The translations under genes and the position numbers were made by a program. Positions 22,951 to 30,427 of a DNA stretch of 34,979 nt are shown here, one piece after another. The notes under the pieces are model-generated. The model did not search any database. It saw nothing but the letters and a program-made list of their open reading frames with translations, and had not been told where the DNA came from. The DNA is taken from assembly GCA_021298815.1 (NCBI GenBank), contig JAJTHE010000129.1, forward strand, positions 1 to 34,979, in the 5' to 3' direction. The stretch is from Betaproteobacteria bacterium. GTDB taxonomy: Bacteria > Pseudomonadota > Gammaproteobacteria > Burkholderiales > CAIKXV01. The number at the start of each line of letters is the position of its first letter. Position 1 is the first letter of the stretch.

Positions 22951-24207
22951 ATGGGCAGGACACTCGCACAGAAGGTGCTCGAACGCACCAGCGGGCGCAC
23001 CGGCCTCGCACCGGGGACGATCGTCGAGGCCACGCCCGACTTCAGCTATTCCCACGACTATGCAGCGTGGGCGATCGATGCCTTCGAGAAGATGGGCGCC
23101 ACCCGGGTGCACCGGCCCGAGCGCATCGCGGTGTGCTTCGACCACGGCATCCCGCCCAACAGCGCACGCGATGCCAACAGCCTGAAGCGGGTGCGCGATT
23201 TCGTGAAGAAGCACGGCTTCGCGCAGTTCTACGAGGCGGGCACCGGTGTCGCGCACCAGGTGATGGTGGAACAGGGATGGATCGTCCCCGGATCGTTGTC
23301 GATCTGCAACGATTCGCATGCCTGCTCGGGCGGCTCGGTCGGCGCGCTTGCGCTTGCCGTTGGCGAGACCGAGATCGGCTTCCTGTGGGCGATCGACCGC
23401 CTCTGGTTCCGGGTGCCGGTGACCCGGAAGATGGTGCTGCATGGCCGACTGCGTCCCGGCGTCTATGCCAAGGACCTGATGCTGGTGATCGCGAAGCAGC
23501 TCGGCGTGCTCGGCGCCCTGTACGAGATCCTCGAATTCCACGGCGAGGGCGTGAAGACGCTGTCGGTGTCCGAACGGTTCACCCTGTGCAACATGGCGAC
23601 GGAAGTCGGCGCCAAGGGTGGCGTGTTCCCGCACGACGAGGTGACCGCGAAGTTCATGGCGGGACGCGCGAAGTTCGCGTTCGAACCCGTGCACTCCGAT
23701 CCCGACGCCGAGTTCGTCGCCGAGATGCATTTCGACCTCGACACCCTGGAACCGATGGTCGCTCTGCCCGGCCGCGAAGATTACGGCGTGCCGGTTTCGG
23801 AAGTGGCCGGCCAGCACATCGACCAGGTGTTCATCGGTTCCTGCACCAATGCCCGCGCCGACGACCTGGCGATCGCGGCGAATATCCTGCGCGGCCGCAA
23901 GGTGCACCCCGGCATCCGCCTGATCGTCACGCCGGCATCGCGCCAGGCCGAACTCGACGCGCTGCGCAGCGGCGACATGGAAGCACTGGTCGAGGCCGGT
24001 GCGATCCTGATGCCTTCCGGCTGCGGCGTCTGTGCCGGGACGCACCAGGGCGTGTCGGCCGACGGCGAGCGTTGCCTGTCCACCAGCAACCGGAACATGC
24101 CGGGGCGGATGGGCAACGTTAAGTCCGAGATCCTGCTTTGCAGCCCGGCCACCGCGGCCGCGAGTGCGATCGCGGGCTGCATCGCGGACCCGCGCGAGGC
24201 GGCCTGA
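22951..24207 (+). CDS. Aconitase-superfamily large subunit (LeuC-like)
   Basis: This 418-residue protein has the three 4Fe-4S ligands at Cys298 (GSCTNAR), Cys358 and Cys361 (SGCGVCAG). DHGIPP replaces the usual HDxxxP segment, and NDSHACSGGSVGALA replaces GDSHTxTHGAFGALA. It is about 50 residues shorter than LeuC of the bacterial 460-470-residue type and closer to the archaeal/HACN-like length. It would hydrate or dehydrate a hydroxyacid through its Fe-S cluster. With the LeuD-like partner it forms a heterodimer. Context (CMD proteins, RutB-like amidase, racemase, Bug proteins) supports a catabolic hydratase, for example for maleate or a methylated malate; the substrate is inferred only. Confidence 0.9.
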   Translation: MGRTLAQKVLERTSGRTGLAPGTIVEATPDFSYSHDYAAWAIDAFEKMGATRVHRPERIAVCFDHGIPPNSARDANSLKRVRDFVKKHGFAQFYEAGTGVAHQVMVEQGWIVPGSLSICNDSHACSGGSVGALALAVGETEIGFLWAIDRLWFRVPVTRKMVLHGRLRPGVYAKDLMLVIAKQLGVLGALYEILEFHGEGVKTLSVSERFTLCNMATEVGAKGGVFPHDEVTAKFMAGRAKFAFEPVHSDPDAEFVAEMHFDLDTLEPMVALPGREDYGVPVSEVAGQHIDQVFIGSCTNARADDLAIAANILRGRKVHPGIRLIVTPASRQAELDALRSGDMEALVEAGAILMPSGCGVCAGTHQGVSADGERCLSTSNRNMPGRMGNVKSEILLCSPATAAASAIAGCIADPREAA

Positions 24208-24239
24208 ACCTGCGCTTCAGCCCTCCAGCCGTTCAGCCC
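24201..24239. terminator. Imperfect hairpin at convergent stops
   Basis: GGCCTGAAC (24201-24209) pairs with GTTCAGCCC (24231-24239) with one mismatch and a 21-nt loop. Each arm contains one of the two convergent stop codons. It is a weak bidirectional terminator candidate. Confidence 0.35.
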
Positions 24240-24937
24240 TTCAGCACCTGCAGCACGTCCTCGGTCTTCGTCACCCAGCCCATCTTCGACTCGAAGTTGT
24301 AGAAGGTGGCGTCGCGCACGAAGTCGGGACCGGTATGGTCCATCGCGTCCGAGATCAGGATCGGCCAGAACTCGCGGAAGTAAGCCTCGCGCGCGGTGCT
24401 CTCGACGCAGACATTGGTGGCGACGCCGGTGAAGAACAGGTGCCTGATGTCCAGGCCGCGCAGCTGGTTCTCGAGCGTGGTGCCGGCGAAGCCGCTGTAG
24501 CGCGCCTTCGGCACCACCAGGTCGCCCGGCTGCGGCGCGATGTCCTCGATGATCTGCCAGCCCCAGGTGCCCTCGACGATCAGCTTGTCGCGGTGCTCGG
24601 GCTTCTCCTTGATCAGCTTGAAGGCCATCTGCTTGCGGATGTTCGGCGACTGCGGGCCGCCGGCATCGCTGAGGTCTGGCCGGTAGCCGAACTGCAGGTA
24701 GATCACCGGCACGCCCGCCTTGCGCGCCGCCGGCAGCAGGCGCTTGTTCGCCTCGATCACCGGCCCGACGCGCGACTCGTCGATGCCGGTACCCAGGTCG
24801 AGCATGCCGCCCTTCTTCGTGTACGCGTTCTGCATGTCGACGACGATGATCGCGCTGCGCGCGATGTCGATCTCGACCGCCTGCGGCCGCGCGTTGAGCG
24901 AGACCATCGTCGATTCGCCGGTGCCGGCCTTGCCCAT
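24233..24937 (-). CDS. Isochorismatase-like cysteine hydrolase, RutB-like
   Basis: This 234-residue enzyme has the cysteine-hydrolase triad Asp34 (IVVDMQNAY), Lys144 (VPKARYSGF) and Cys177 (GVATNVCVEST). GGPQSPNIRKQ, QPGDLVVPKARYSGF and the TNVCVES region resemble RutB, the ureidoacrylate amidohydrolase of the pyrimidine Rut pathway. The other rut genes (rutA, rutD, rutF) are absent, and only an unrelated-subgroup RidA occurs at 30014. It likely hydrolyses an amide, ureide or carbamate. It is the last gene of the operon starting at 28294. ATG 24937 has GGGAG at 7 nt. Confidence 0.87.
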   Translation of the reverse strand: MGKAGTGESTMVSLNARPQAVEIDIARSAIIVVDMQNAYTKKGGMLDLGTGIDESRVGPVIEANKRLLPAARKAGVPVIYLQFGYRPDLSDAGGPQSPNIRKQMAFKLIKEKPEHRDKLIVEGTWGWQIIEDIAPQPGDLVVPKARYSGFAGTTLENQLRGLDIRHLFFTGVATNVCVESTAREAYFREFWPILISDAMDHTGPDFVRDATFYNFESKMGWVTKTEDVLQVLKG

Positions 24938-24976
24938 GTCGGGTCTCCCTGCGGGTTTCGGTGGTAGGGGTACGGC

Positions 24977-25585
24977 TCAGTGGTTGATGACCTTGCGGTA
25001 CTCGGGCGAGGGCGTGTGCTGGGCCGGCCAGTTGACGCCGTCCTCGAAGCGCGCGAACACTGCGGCATGGCGCGCAAAGCCGCCTTCCAGCAGCGACACC
25101 GAGACGATCTCGGTGATGCCCGCGTCGTCGTAGCCCGCGTCGCGCAGTGCCTGGAACTCGGCATCGGTGATGCCTTCGTTCAGCGGGAGCTTGCGCGCGA
25201 CGCGATAGACCGCCTTCTCGCCTTCGGGCAGGTCGGAGCCCTCGAAGTCGTGCAGCTTGTCCACTTCGGCCGCGCTCAGCTGCAGCCGGTCGATCAGGTC
25301 GGACTTGTGGAAGTTCACGCAGCGCGGGCAGTCGGTGGCCACCGCGCAGACCATCGCGATCTTGTTCGTCAGCTCGCGCGAGACATGGCCGTCGAGCACC
25401 TCGAGCTGCTTCTGCAGTTCCCACCAGGCCTTCAGCAGCGGAGGCACGTTTGCGAAGAATCCGAACAGCGGGCCGAGCCAGCGCGGATCCTTCATCCGGC
25501 AGATCTCCTGGTAGATCTGCTCGACCTCGACCGAAGCCTCGCCCGGCTTGACCAGCTTCACCACTTCCATCGGCTTGCCACCCAT
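24977..25585 (-). CDS. Carboxymuconolactone decarboxylase/AhpD-like protein (second copy)
   Basis: This is a 202-residue paralogue of the protein at 21814. CPRCVNFH is the CxxCxxxH motif, and the two proteins share the N-terminal KLVKPGEAS/KLVQPKDAT pattern, PLFGFFANVPPLLKAWWELQ and IVSVSLLEGGFARHAAVFAR. ATG 25585 is chosen because GGGAGGAAG lies 7 nt upstream; an in-frame codon at 25612 precedes the ribosome binding site. The gene lies 39 nt ahead of the RutB-like gene. The presence of one CMD protein in each of two convergent operons suggests they serve the same pathway. Confidence 0.87.
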   Translation of the reverse strand: MGGKPMEVVKLVKPGEASVEVEQIYQEICRMKDPRWLGPLFGFFANVPPLLKAWWELQKQLEVLDGHVSRELTNKIAMVCAVATDCPRCVNFHKSDLIDRLQLSAAEVDKLHDFEGSDLPEGEKAVYRVARKLPLNEGITDAEFQALRDAGYDDAGITEIVSVSLLEGGFARHAAVFARFEDGVNWPAQHTPSPEYRKVINH

Positions 25586-25650
25586 AGTCTTCCTCCCGTT
25601 GGACCCGCGCACTCGCGCACAGGCCTGACTCTACACATTTCGACCCCGCA

Positions 25651-26607
25651 TCATTGCGGCTTGATGCCCGCTGCCCTCAGCAGCACGGCATAGGTCTCGA
25701 TCTCCTCGCGCACGAACGCCGCGAACTGCGCGGGTGTCATCTCCATCGGTTCGTTGCCGAGCGCGGCGAGCTTCTCGCGCAGGTCGACGCCGGCACGGCG
25801 CAGGTCGGTGGCGATCCGCTCGACGATCGGCGCCGGCGTACCTGCCGGGGCCCACATGCCGAACCACAGCGCCGACTGGAAGCCGGGCAGCGCGGCCTCG
25901 GCGATCGACGGCACGTCGGGCAACAGGCTGGAGCGCTTCGCCGTGCTCGCCGCCAGCGCACGCACCTTGCCGCTGCGGATGTGCTCGAGCCCGGCCGAGA
26001 TCGGCGAGAAGAAGCCATCCACCCGGCCACCCATCACGTCGACCAGCGCCTCGCTGGAACCCTTGTACGGCACATGGTTTACGTCCAGCTTGCCGTCGAA
26101 CTTGAACTTCTCCAGGTTGAGGTGGGTACCGCTGCCCACACCCGCCGACGCGATCGTGACCTGTCCCGGCTTGCTCCGCGCAGCCTTGATCACGTCGGCG
26201 ACCGTGCGCCAGGGCGAAGCGGGATTCACCACCAGCACGTTCGGCTGCTGCGCGAGCGGACCGATCTCGACGAAGCTCTTGACCGGGTCGTAGGGCAGCT
26301 TCGCATAGATCGACGGATTGACCGCGTGCCCGGACGAATGCAGCAGCAGGGTGTAGCCGTCGGGCGCAGAGCGCGCGGCCAGCCCCGCGGCGATCGATCC
26401 CCCGGCACCCGCACGGTTGTCGACGACCGCCGGCTGCGCCCAGGCCTCGGCCAGCCGGGTGGCGAACAACCGACCGACGATGTCCACCGCGCTGCCCGGC
26501 GGGAACGCGATGATCACCCGGACCGGCCGCGCCGGCCATGCCTGCGCGCAGGCCAGCCCGGCGCTCCCCATGAACAGCATCATCAACAGCACGCCTGTCC
26601 GCTTCAT
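25651..26607 (-). CDS. Bug/TctC-family periplasmic solute-binding protein
   Basis: This 318-residue protein starts at ATG 26607. The signal peptide ends near GLACAQA, and the mature part begins WPARPVRVIIAFPPGSAVD. VVDNRAGAGGSIA, PDGYTLLLHS, NHVPYKGSSEA and DVPSIAEAALPGF complete the family pattern. PGSAVD replaces PGGxxD. It sits between the cupin and CMD genes in the operon 28294-24233. Four 11-bp direct repeats lie just upstream (26622-26665), so its transcript may have its own control point. It is one of eight Bug proteins in the window. Confidence 0.92.
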   Translation of the reverse strand: MKRTGVLLMMLFMGSAGLACAQAWPARPVRVIIAFPPGSAVDIVGRLFATRLAEAWAQPAVVDNRAGAGGSIAAGLAARSAPDGYTLLLHSSGHAVNPSIYAKLPYDPVKSFVEIGPLAQQPNVLVVNPASPWRTVADVIKAARSKPGQVTIASAGVGSGTHLNLEKFKFDGKLDVNHVPYKGSSEALVDVMGGRVDGFFSPISAGLEHIRSGKVRALAASTAKRSSLLPDVPSIAEAALPGFQSALWFGMWAPAGTPAPIVERIATDLRRAGVDLREKLAALGNEPMEMTPAQFAAFVREEIETYAVLLRAAGIKPQ

Positions 26608-26621
26608 CGTCCACCCCCTTA

Positions 26622-26665
26622 GGTTCGATGCCGGTTCGATGCTCGTTCGATGCGGGTTCGCTACC
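26622..26665. repeat. Four tandem 11-bp repeats
   Basis: Units GGTTCGATGCC (26622), GGTTCGATGCT (26633), CGTTCGATGCG (26644) and GGTTCGCTACC (26655) follow one another without gaps; the first two differ at one base and the last is most diverged. The period is one helical turn. The array occupies the gap between cupin and Bug genes, 15-58 nt upstream of the Bug start. It may bind a regulator cooperatively or be a slipped-strand array. Confidence 0.7.
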
Positions 26666-26694
26666 CCCGTGTACTCACCGTCGGCAAGCAGGAT

Positions 26695-27069
26695 TCAGGC
26701 CGGGCGGAACCCGCCTTCGGCCGGCAGCGGCGGGCTGTAGATCACCACCACTTTCGCGGGGCCGTCCACCGAGCGCGCGCCGTGCACGCATTTCGGCGGG
26801 ATGCGGATCACGCTGCCCGGGCCGCACCGTTGCGGCGGCTGGCCCGGCTCGGAGTGTTCGAGCGTGCCTTCGAGCACCATCACGATCTGCCATGCGGTGT
26901 CGTGCGAGTGGGGATGTGCCGCGCCACCGGCCGCGACCTCGCCCAGCACCATCTCGATGCCGGTGCCGAGCGACGCGTCGACCAGCTTGCGGTTGACCGT
27001 GCCGCCATGGCCGGGCGGCGAGTAGGTCGGGAGCGTGTCCGGGTGGACGATGCGCGGCGGGTGGTCCAT
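26695..27069 (-). CDS. Single-domain cupin protein
   Basis: This 124-residue protein starts at ATG 27069 with GGAGG upstream. It is a small cupin: the first motif is AAHPHSHDTAWQIVMVLEGT (His pair plus downstream Glu) and the second is PGSVIRIPPKCVHGA (His). These are the usual metal ligands. Small cupins act as isomerases, dioxygenases or ligand sensors; the sequence gives no specific match. It follows the CoA-transferase gene by 22 nt. The in-frame upstream part of the open frame (to 27144) overlaps the CoA-transferase and is not used. Confidence 0.87.
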   Translation of the reverse strand: MDHPPRIVHPDTLPTYSPPGHGGTVNRKLVDASLGTGIEMVLGEVAAGGAAHPHSHDTAWQIVMVLEGTLEHSEPGQPPQRCGPGSVIRIPPKCVHGARSVDGPAKVVVIYSPPLPAEGGFRPA

Positions 27070-27091
27070 GGTGTCCTCCAGGGGAAATCGC

Positions 27092-28294
27092 TCAGGCAAG
27101 CGTGCGCGCGGCGCCCGACGCGAGCAGCGCATCGATGCCGGCATCGTCGTAGCCGGATTCGCGCAGCAGCTCCCGGGTGTGCTGGCCCAGCCTCGGCGCG
27201 TTCGTCGGATGGCGCGCAGCGACGCCGTCGAAGAACCCCGGCGAGGACAGGTGCTTCACCGTGCCGATGCCCTCGAACGCACGCGTCTCGGTGGTTCCGC
27301 TGCGTTCGAGCTGCGGGTCGCCTGCCACGTCGGCCAGGGACACCACCGGCATCGCCGGCATGCTCAGCTCGCGCGCGAGCGCGATCCACTGCGCGACGCT
27401 GCGCGTGTGCGCGACCGACTCGATCACGTCGTACAGTTCATGGAAACGCGTGCCGCGCACGGCCGGATCGGTGACGCGCGGGTCGGTGGCCATGTCCGGG
27501 CGGCCGACCGCCGTGAAGAAGCGCGCCCACTGGTCGTTGCTGTAGGGCGTCATCGACACGAAGCCGTCCTTCGCCCGGTAGATGCGCCGGCCCTCGCGGG
27601 TGACCCGGGTATAGCCGACCGCACCGTCGGGCGCGAAGGTCGCACCCTGCAGGTGCTCGACCAGGCAGAACGAGGCAAGCGTCTCGTACATCGGCACGTC
27701 CACCGTCCCGCCCTGCCCGGTGGAGCGCTGGCGAACCAGTGCGGCCAGCATCGCGGACGCAAGCGCGAGGCCGGCGACCTTGTCAGCGACCAGGCTGGGC
27801 ACCAGCCGCGGCGTGCCATCCGCATCGGCATTCAACCCGGTGAGGCCGACCGCGCACTGGATCACGTCGTCGATCGCCGGCGCGTCGGCGAGCTCGTGCG
27901 CCTCGGCGAAGCCGGTGGCCGCGCAGTACAGCAGCTTCGGATTCATCGCCGCGCAGGCCTGCGCCGAGAAACCCAGCCGTGCCATCGGCTTGCGCCGCAC
28001 GTTGTGTACCAGCAGGTCGGCGCCGCGGATCAGTGCCTCGAGCGCGGCCTTGCCGTCGGGCTTGCGGATGTCGAGCACGATCGACCGCTTGCCGCGGTTC
28101 AGGTTGACGAACACCGGTCCCATGCCACGCTCGGGGGCCGGGCCCGCGTAGCGCATGATGTCGCCTTCGGGTACCTCGACCTTGACCACGTCGGCACCGT
28201 AGTCGGCGAGGATCTGCGTCGAGTAAGGACCGAACACGACCGAGGTGAGGTCGATCACCCGCACCCCGTCGAGCATCTTCACTGCTGCTGTCAT
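27092..28294 (-). CDS. CaiB/BaiF family III CoA-transferase
   Basis: This 400-residue protein opens MLDGVRVIDLTSVVFGPYST and continues QILADYGADVVKVE and SIVLDIRKPDGKAALEALI, then LLVHNVRRKPMARLGFS. These are characteristic of family III CoA-transferases. A conserved Asp is plausible in DAPAIDDVIQCAVGLTG. The enzyme moves CoA between a donor acyl-CoA (often succinyl-CoA) and a carboxylate acceptor, activating the substrate. ATG 28294 has only a weak ribosome binding site; ATG 28276 is an alternative. It begins the operon that ends with the RutB-like gene and is divergent from the Bug-MaoC-RidA operon. Confidence 0.9.
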   Translation of the reverse strand: MTAAVKMLDGVRVIDLTSVVFGPYSTQILADYGADVVKVEVPEGDIMRYAGPAPERGMGPVFVNLNRGKRSIVLDIRKPDGKAALEALIRGADLLVHNVRRKPMARLGFSAQACAAMNPKLLYCAATGFAEAHELADAPAIDDVIQCAVGLTGLNADADGTPRLVPSLVADKVAGLALASAMLAALVRQRSTGQGGTVDVPMYETLASFCLVEHLQGATFAPDGAVGYTRVTREGRRIYRAKDGFVSMTPYSNDQWARFFTAVGRPDMATDPRVTDPAVRGTRFHELYDVIESVAHTRSVAQWIALARELSMPAMPVVSLADVAGDPQLERSGTTETRAFEGIGTVKHLSSPGFFDGVAARHPTNAPRLGQHTRELLRESGYDDAGIDALLASGAARTLA

Positions 28295-28424
28295 GGCCGA
28301 ACCGGGATCCCTCGATGGCAGGACGGAGATTTTACCCCAGGAGCACGGGACCGCACCCCGCTGCCCGGGACCCTGCGCACGACGCCGGCGTATCATCGGC
28401 GCTCTCCTCCATGGCTGGAAAACC

Positions 28425-29477
28425 ATGACCGCGATCCTTCCCGCGCCGTACCCGTTCCACGGCCTGCGCGCCCGCCTCGCTGCCGGCGCTGTCGCCACGG
28501 CTGCAGCCTGCATCGCCCTTTCGCTCGCACCCGGCATCGCGGGCGCGGCAGTCCCTGCGGGCACCGCGGATGCAGCTTCCTTCCCGTCGCGGCCGATCCG
28601 CATGGTGGTGCCCTATGTGCCGGGCGGGCTGCCCGACACCCTCGGCCGCATTGTCGCGCAGCGTATGGGCGATGCATTCCGCAGTCCGGTACTGGTGGAC
28701 AACCGGCCCGGCGCCGGCGGCATCATCGGCACCGAACTGGTCGCACGCGCGCTGCCAGACGGCTACACGCTGCTGGTCGCCGACCTCGGGCAGACCGCCA
28801 TCACCCCGGCGATGACGCCGAAGCTGCCCTACGACATCAAGCGCGACTTCGCACCGGTGAGCCTGCTCGGCACCTCGCCCTTCTTCCTGGCGGTGAACGC
28901 CGGCACCGGTGTGTCGACACTGAAGGAGTTCGTCGCGTTCGCCCGCGCGCGCAAAGGCGCCGCATCCTACGGCTCGTCCGGCGTGGGCAGCCCGCACCAC
29001 CTGGCGATGGAGATGCTGCGCGCGCGGCTGGGCATCGAACTGGTGCATGTCCCGTACAAGGGCAGCGGCCAGTCGACGCCCGCGCTCGTCTCGGGCGAGG
29101 TGCCGGCGCTGTTCACCGTGCTGCCGACCGTCTCGGCCCATGTGAAGTCGGGTACGCTGCGCCTGCTCGGCGTGGCGAGTGCCACGCGCAGCGCGCAGGC
29201 CCCCGAGGTGCCGACCTTCGCCGAACTGGGCGTGAAGGACTTCGTGCTGCTGCCTTCGGTCAGCGTGCTCGCGCCATCGGGCACGCCGCGCGCGGTGATC
29301 GAACGCCTGGCCGGCGAGATGGCGAAAGCGGTGAAGCATCCGGATTCGGTGCAGAAGCTGTCGGCGATGGGCATCGACCCGGTCGGCAGCACACCGGCCG
29401 AGTATGCGAAGCAACTGCAGGCCGACATCGAGCTGTTCGTGCAGGCGGTGCGTGCATCGGGCGTCAAGGCGGAATGA
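28425..29477 (+). CDS. Bug/TctC-family periplasmic solute-binding protein
   Basis: This 350-residue protein is longer than its relatives because of an extended N-terminus: a long signal region from ATG 28425 ending near TADAAS, then FPSRPIRMVVPYVPGGLPD. It continues LVDNRPGAGGIIG, PDGYTLLVAD, VHVPYKGSGQS and EVPTFAELGV. Its stop overlaps the MaoC start by 4 nt (ATGA). The 130 nt to the divergent CoA-transferase hold a TATCAT at 28391-28396 that could be a -10 element, with no clear -35. Ligand capture for the MaoC/CoA-linked pathway is a reasonable inference. Confidence 0.9.
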   Translation: MTAILPAPYPFHGLRARLAAGAVATAAACIALSLAPGIAGAAVPAGTADAASFPSRPIRMVVPYVPGGLPDTLGRIVAQRMGDAFRSPVLVDNRPGAGGIIGTELVARALPDGYTLLVADLGQTAITPAMTPKLPYDIKRDFAPVSLLGTSPFFLAVNAGTGVSTLKEFVAFARARKGAASYGSSGVGSPHHLAMEMLRARLGIELVHVPYKGSGQSTPALVSGEVPALFTVLPTVSAHVKSGTLRLLGVASATRSAQAPEVPTFAELGVKDFVLLPSVSVLAPSGTPRAVIERLAGEMAKAVKHPDSVQKLSAMGIDPVGSTPAEYAKQLQADIELFVQAVRASGVKAE

Positions 29478-29950
29478 CCACGCCGACCCACGGCGACGCG
29501 CAGCTCTACTTCGAGGACTTCGCCGCCGGACAGGTCTATCCCGGACAGGTACGCCACCTCGATGCGGCGGCGTTCCGGACGTTTGCAGACCTCACCGGCG
29601 ACGCCCATCCGATCCACTACGATGCCGACTATGCGCGCCAGACCCGCTTCGGTGCGCCGGTGGCGCACGGCCTGCTGGTAGCCGCGGTCGGCGCGCTGGG
29701 TGCCACTGCGCTGTCGCCCCGGCTGGAGGCCTCGATGGTCGCTTTCCTGGAGCAGGGCATGCGCTTCCTGGCGCCGGTGCTCGAGGGTGACACGATACAG
29801 ACCGCATTCGAGGTCGAAAGCACGCGGCCTTCGCGCGATGGCAGCCGCGGCATCGTCCGCTTCATCGTGCGCGTGAACAACGGCGCCGGGACCTGTGTCG
29901 CGGAGGGCTTCCACGCCTACCTGCTGCGCTGCCGGCCGCCGGCGGGCTGA
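29474..29950 (+). CDS. MaoC-like hot-dog dehydratase
   Basis: This is a 158-residue hot-dog protein. The hydratase dyad is present as Asp43 and His48 in TGDAHPIHYDADYA, followed by RFGAPVAHGLLVAA. MaoC-type enzymes hydrate or dehydrate enoyl-CoA and similar thioesters. Translation is coupled to the upstream Bug gene by an ATGA overlap. It likely acts on a CoA ester produced by a CoA-transferase such as the one at 27092. It contrasts with the relative at 32532, which lacks the dyad. Confidence 0.9.
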   Translation: MTTPTHGDAQLYFEDFAAGQVYPGQVRHLDAAAFRTFADLTGDAHPIHYDADYARQTRFGAPVAHGLLVAAVGALGATALSPRLEASMVAFLEQGMRFLAPVLEGDTIQTAFEVESTRPSRDGSRGIVRFIVRVNNGAGTCVAEGFHAYLLRCRPPAG

Positions 29951-30013
29951 CCGCAGCGCCGGCCCCCGCTGCACGACCCACACATCACGACGAAACGAGG
30001 CAAGGAGCGTTCG

Positions 30014-30427
30014 ATGGCCAAACCCTTCACCGCAGTGACCCCGGCCGCCGGCTGGAATCCGCGCTACACCTTCTCGGCCGCGGTACGCGCCGGCAACCTG
30101 CTGTTCATCTCGGGCATGACCGCGGCGAACGAACAGGGTGAGCTGGTCGGCGAAGGCGACATCGTGCGCCAGACCGAGTACATCTTCGAGAAGATGGGTC
30201 GCGTGCTGGAAGCCGCCGGCGCCTCGTTCGCCAACGTCGTCGAGACCACCGAGTACTTCACCACGCTCGACGGCTATGCGAAGACCGCCGGCGTGCGGCG
30301 CAAGGTGTTCGGCGACGCACCGTATCCCGCGGCCACCGGGGTGCTGGTCGCGGGGCTGATCCGGCCGGGTGCGCTGATCGAGATCAAGGCCACCGCCGTG
30401 CTCGAAGGACCCGCCGCGGTCAGTTGA
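30014..30427 (+). CDS. RidA/YjgF family protein
   Basis: This 137-residue protein has AAGGAG upstream of ATG 30014. LLFISGMTAANEQGELVGEG, then VLEAAGASFANVVETTEYFT and PGALIEIKATAVL are the Rid-fold signatures. The Arg that binds the carboxylate of 2-aminoacrylate in canonical RidA (PxR motif) is replaced: the stretch reads YPAATGVLVAG. Classical enamine deaminase activity is therefore unlikely, as in several Rid subgroups of unknown role. It follows the MaoC gene by 63 nt. Its end overlaps the convergent Bug gene by 8 nt. Confidence 0.9.
   Translation: MAKPFTAVTPAAGWNPRYTFSAAVRAGNLLFISGMTAANEQGELVGEGDIVRQTEYIFEKMGRVLEAAGASFANVVETTEYFTTLDGYAKTAGVRRKVFGDAPYPAATGVLVAGLIRPGALIEIKATAVLEGPAAVS

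Noticed and set aside
24233..30427. RutB-like gene plus RidA as a Rut pyrimidine-degradation operon
   Set aside because: The genes are on different strands and operons, rutA/D/E/F are absent, and the RidA lacks the key Arg.
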